Shown here: positions 13,704 to 15,130 of the stretch, one piece after another
Layout of the letters: each line of letters begins with the position of its first letter
How positions within the stretch are numbered: the first letter of the stretch is position 1
DNA from: Chloroflexota bacterium
GTDB taxonomy: Bacteria > Chloroflexota > Limnocylindria > QHBO01
DNA: 15,130 bases
Reading direction: 5' to 3'
Assembly (NCBI GenBank): GCA_013697395.1
Contig: JACCWY010000245.1
Location: 1-15,130 of the forward strand
Program-made: the position numbers and the translations under genes
Notes under the pieces: model-generated
What the model saw: the letters and a program-made list of their open reading frames with translations, nothing else
Database searches by the model: none
What the model was told of the DNA's origin: nothing

Positions 13704-15005
13704 GTGGGCGATGATGTGAGGACGAGCACACCAATCCGCCAGGCCCGAGCAATCCCGGTTCGGGGGGTACCGTCGCCCCGCCGCAGGCCGCGCCTGCGCG
13801 CGCCCATCGCCGGACTCCTTCTCTCGCTGCTCGTCGCGCTCTCGCCGGACCTGACCCTGGCGCCGACGAACGCCGGCGAGCCGCACAGCTTCGGCGTGCA
13901 GCCGATCGACCGGGTCGGCTCGATCGACGCGCCGAGTCGAGTCCGCCCCGTCGACCTCGCTCCCCATCCGCGGGCGGCGCCCACGCCGCAGCCGGTCACT
14001 GCCGTCGCCGAGGACCCGCGTTTCGTCGCCGCCGTCGAGGCCGCCCGTTCGTTCGGTGGCGCCTACGGCATCACGTTTGCGGCGGTTCGCGACGGAGAGG
14101 TGCTCTGGGCAGGGGCGGCCGGCCGGTACCGGGACGGCGCCACGGCCGTCGCAGGAAGCGATTCGCTCGTCATCGGGAGCGTGACGAAGACATTCGTGGC
14201 GGCGACCGTGCTGCAGCTCGTGGAGGAGGGCCGGCTCAGCCTTGGTGACACGGTCCGCGAGCACCTGCCCGGCGAGGCCGCCGTCACGCCGGACATCACG
14301 ATCCGGCAGCTCCTCGACCACACCAGCGGACTCGCGGACGTCTTCAACGACACCACGAAGGTCGGGATCGAGACGCATCCCGAGCGTGCCTGGAGCGCGA
14401 CCGAGATCATGGAGACGCTGCACGAGCCGTGGTATCGTCCGGGCGAGGGCTGGGCCTATGCGAACACGAACTACTACCTGCTCGGCCTGGTGATCGAGCG
14501 GATCACGGGCGCCACGCTGGCCGAGGAGCTTGATCGGCGATTCTTCACGCCGCTCGGCCTCGAGAGCACGAGCGTCCTGACCGGCGACACGTCCACCCGA
14601 GACTCGCTCGAGCCGGCCTGGGCGACCATCTTCTGGGCGTCCGGCGCGATGGCGGCTTCGGCCTCCGACCTCGCCCGCTGGGGCGACGCCCTCTATGGCG
14701 ACGCGCTCCTCAACGAGGCATCACGTGCCGAGATGATGAAGCTCAACACCGACGACTACGGGCTCGGCGTGCAGCGCATCGAGGTGCCGGGTTCCGCCGG
14801 GTACGGTCATACGGGGATGCTCAAGACGTACACCTCGTTGCTCCTTCACCTGCCGCAGGAGAACGTGACGCTGGCGCTCCTGGTGAACCGCACGCACGTC
14901 GACCTGGCCGGGATGCTCGGCGCGCGGGCGGGCGACGGGCCATCGCTCCTCGAGCTGATCGGCGTGGAGAAGCCCGCCGCGGCGCCCGCGCCCGCCACGC
15001 CTTAG
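13704..15005 (+). CDS. Secreted serine hydrolase, beta-lactamase/class C PBP fold
   Basis: Predicted extracytoplasmic serine hydrolase of 433 residues, related to class C beta-lactamases, D-Ala-D-Ala carboxypeptidases and esterases of the same fold. An Arg-rich segment (25-32) and hydrophobic stretch (33-48) form a signal peptide or anchor. A Pro-rich linker runs to about 103 and the catalytic domain to about 415. Active-site motifs are complete: S159-V-T-K162 (SxxK), Y252-A-N254 (YxN) and H369-T-G371 (the KTG equivalent). LLDHTSGL (203-210) is also typical. Physiological substrate is unknown; most relatives are not antibiotic-resistance enzymes. The start is a GTG at 13704, with GTG 13716 as an alternative; neither has a good ribosome site. 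The TAG stop coincides with the boundary of an insertion sequence, so the Ala/Pro-rich tail (423-433) may have been cut or changed. Confidence 0.88.
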   Translation: MGDDVRTSTPIRQARAIPVRGVPSPRRRPRLRAPIAGLLLSLLVALSPDLTLAPTNAGEPHSFGVQPIDRVGSIDAPSRVRPVDLAPHPRAAPTPQPVTAVAEDPRFVAAVEAARSFGGAYGITFAAVRDGEVLWAGAAGRYRDGATAVAGSDSLVIGSVTKTFVAATVLQLVEEGRLSLGDTVREHLPGEAAVTPDITIRQLLDHTSGLADVFNDTTKVGIETHPERAWSATEIMETLHEPWYRPGEGWAYANTNYYLLGLVIERITGATLAEELDRRFFTPLGLESTSVLTGDTSTRDSLEPAWATIFWASGAMAASASDLARWGDALYGDALLNEASRAEMMKLNTDDYGLGVQRIEVPGSAGYGHTGMLKTYTSLLLHLPQENVTLALLVNRTHVDLAGMLGARAGDGPSLLELIGVEKPAAAPAPATP

Positions 15006-15130
15006 TGCTCTGGGTCATAAGTTTGGGCACGTATTCGCTCACCCTCATGCCGCCGGCCGCAGTTGATCCCAGTGGTTCAGGCGCGCCATCAGCCGACGCA
15101 GGTCGGCTCGGGTGAACTTCCACTCGAATG
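15005..15130 (-). mobile_element. IS630-type insertion sequence, one end (runs off right edge)
   Basis: The transposase C-terminus ends at 15045 and about 40 bases of non-coding DNA lie between it and the serine hydrolase. The probable terminal inverted repeat starts at 15005 (GTGCTCTGGGTCATAAG), directly after a TA at 15003-15004. IS630/Tc1-mariner elements insert at TA and duplicate it, which agrees. The other end is outside the window, so boundaries are provisional. Confidence 0.55.
15045..15130 (-). CDS. IS630-family transposase, C-terminal fragment
   Basis: Only the last 28 residues are visible, ending at TGA (complement of 15045-15047). They include FEWKFTRADLRRLMARL, the form of C-terminus seen in IS630-family DDE transposases (an FxWxFTRxDLxxLLxRL pattern from memory). 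The DDE catalytic residues would lie outside the window, so integrity cannot be judged. The orientation is opposite to the serine hydrolase, and transcription would run toward it. Confidence 0.65.
   Translation of the reverse strand, partial: FEWKFTRADLRRLMARLNHWDQLRPAA

Noticed and set aside
13625..13999. N-terminal extension of MFS paralogue 2 to 13999
   Set aside because: It would run through the promoter dyad and the oppositely coded signal peptide region of the serine hydrolase. The paralogue alignment starts near the ATG at 13624.
15006..15123. Minus-strand open frame 14821-15123 in another frame at the right edge
   Set aside because: The transposase-like C-terminus is in a different frame ending at 15045. 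This frame is Arg/Ala-rich and overlaps the serine hydrolase antisense.
1..15130. CRISPR array, tRNA, rRNA, phage or toxin-antitoxin module
   Set aside because: No regularly spaced identical repeats, tRNA-like cloverleaf, rRNA-like stretch or small paired toxin/antitoxin genes were recognised on reading both strands. The repeats at 7799-7937 are unevenly spaced and diverged.

Overview
The window is GC-rich bacterial DNA, densely packed with genes on both strands. The mix of families, the TANNNT -10 hexamers lying only 6-10 bases before many ATG codons (leaderless transcription) and the high GC suggest a Chloroflexota lineage or an actinobacterium. I lean to an uncultured Chloroflexota. No rRNA, tRNA or ribosomal protein is present to settle this.

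Layout from left to right. Bases 1-6036 are all minus strand: the N-terminus of an acidic, Trp-rich protein running off the left edge, coupled to an EamA-type transporter; a 67-residue membrane protein; a DtxR/MntR-type metalloregulator with an unusual metal site; a secreted SGNH/GDSL hydrolase with two PKD domains; and acetyl-CoA synthetase (acsA). Divergent from acsA is a plus-strand MHS-type MFS symporter. It is followed by a 265-base gap with palindromes and hairpins (7733-7997), a UPF0016/Gdt1-type cation transporter gene broken by a one-base frameshift, and a membrane-anchored coiled-coil protein.

From 9106 to 13624 lies an efflux-type cluster: an Fsr-like MFS transporter (minus), a MarR regulator (plus) whose start region overlaps it head to head, and two tandem MFS_3-type paralogues (minus). 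The first paralogue overlaps the marR 3' end by 15 bases. The promoters of both paralogues share the 10-mer TTGTTAGCAT; at the second it lies in a dyad resembling SlyA/MarR operators. Last come a secreted beta-lactamase-fold serine hydrolase and, directly against its stop codon, the end of an IS630-type insertion sequence running off the right edge.

Likely working relationships, all inferred: acsA and the MHS symporter form a carboxylate uptake and activation pair; the DtxR-like regulator and the Gdt1-type transporter both point to manganese or calcium/metal homeostasis; MarR controls one or more of the three neighbouring MFS transporters. I found no CRISPR array, phage module or clear new defence system. 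The least explained part is the repeat and hairpin region at 7771-7937.
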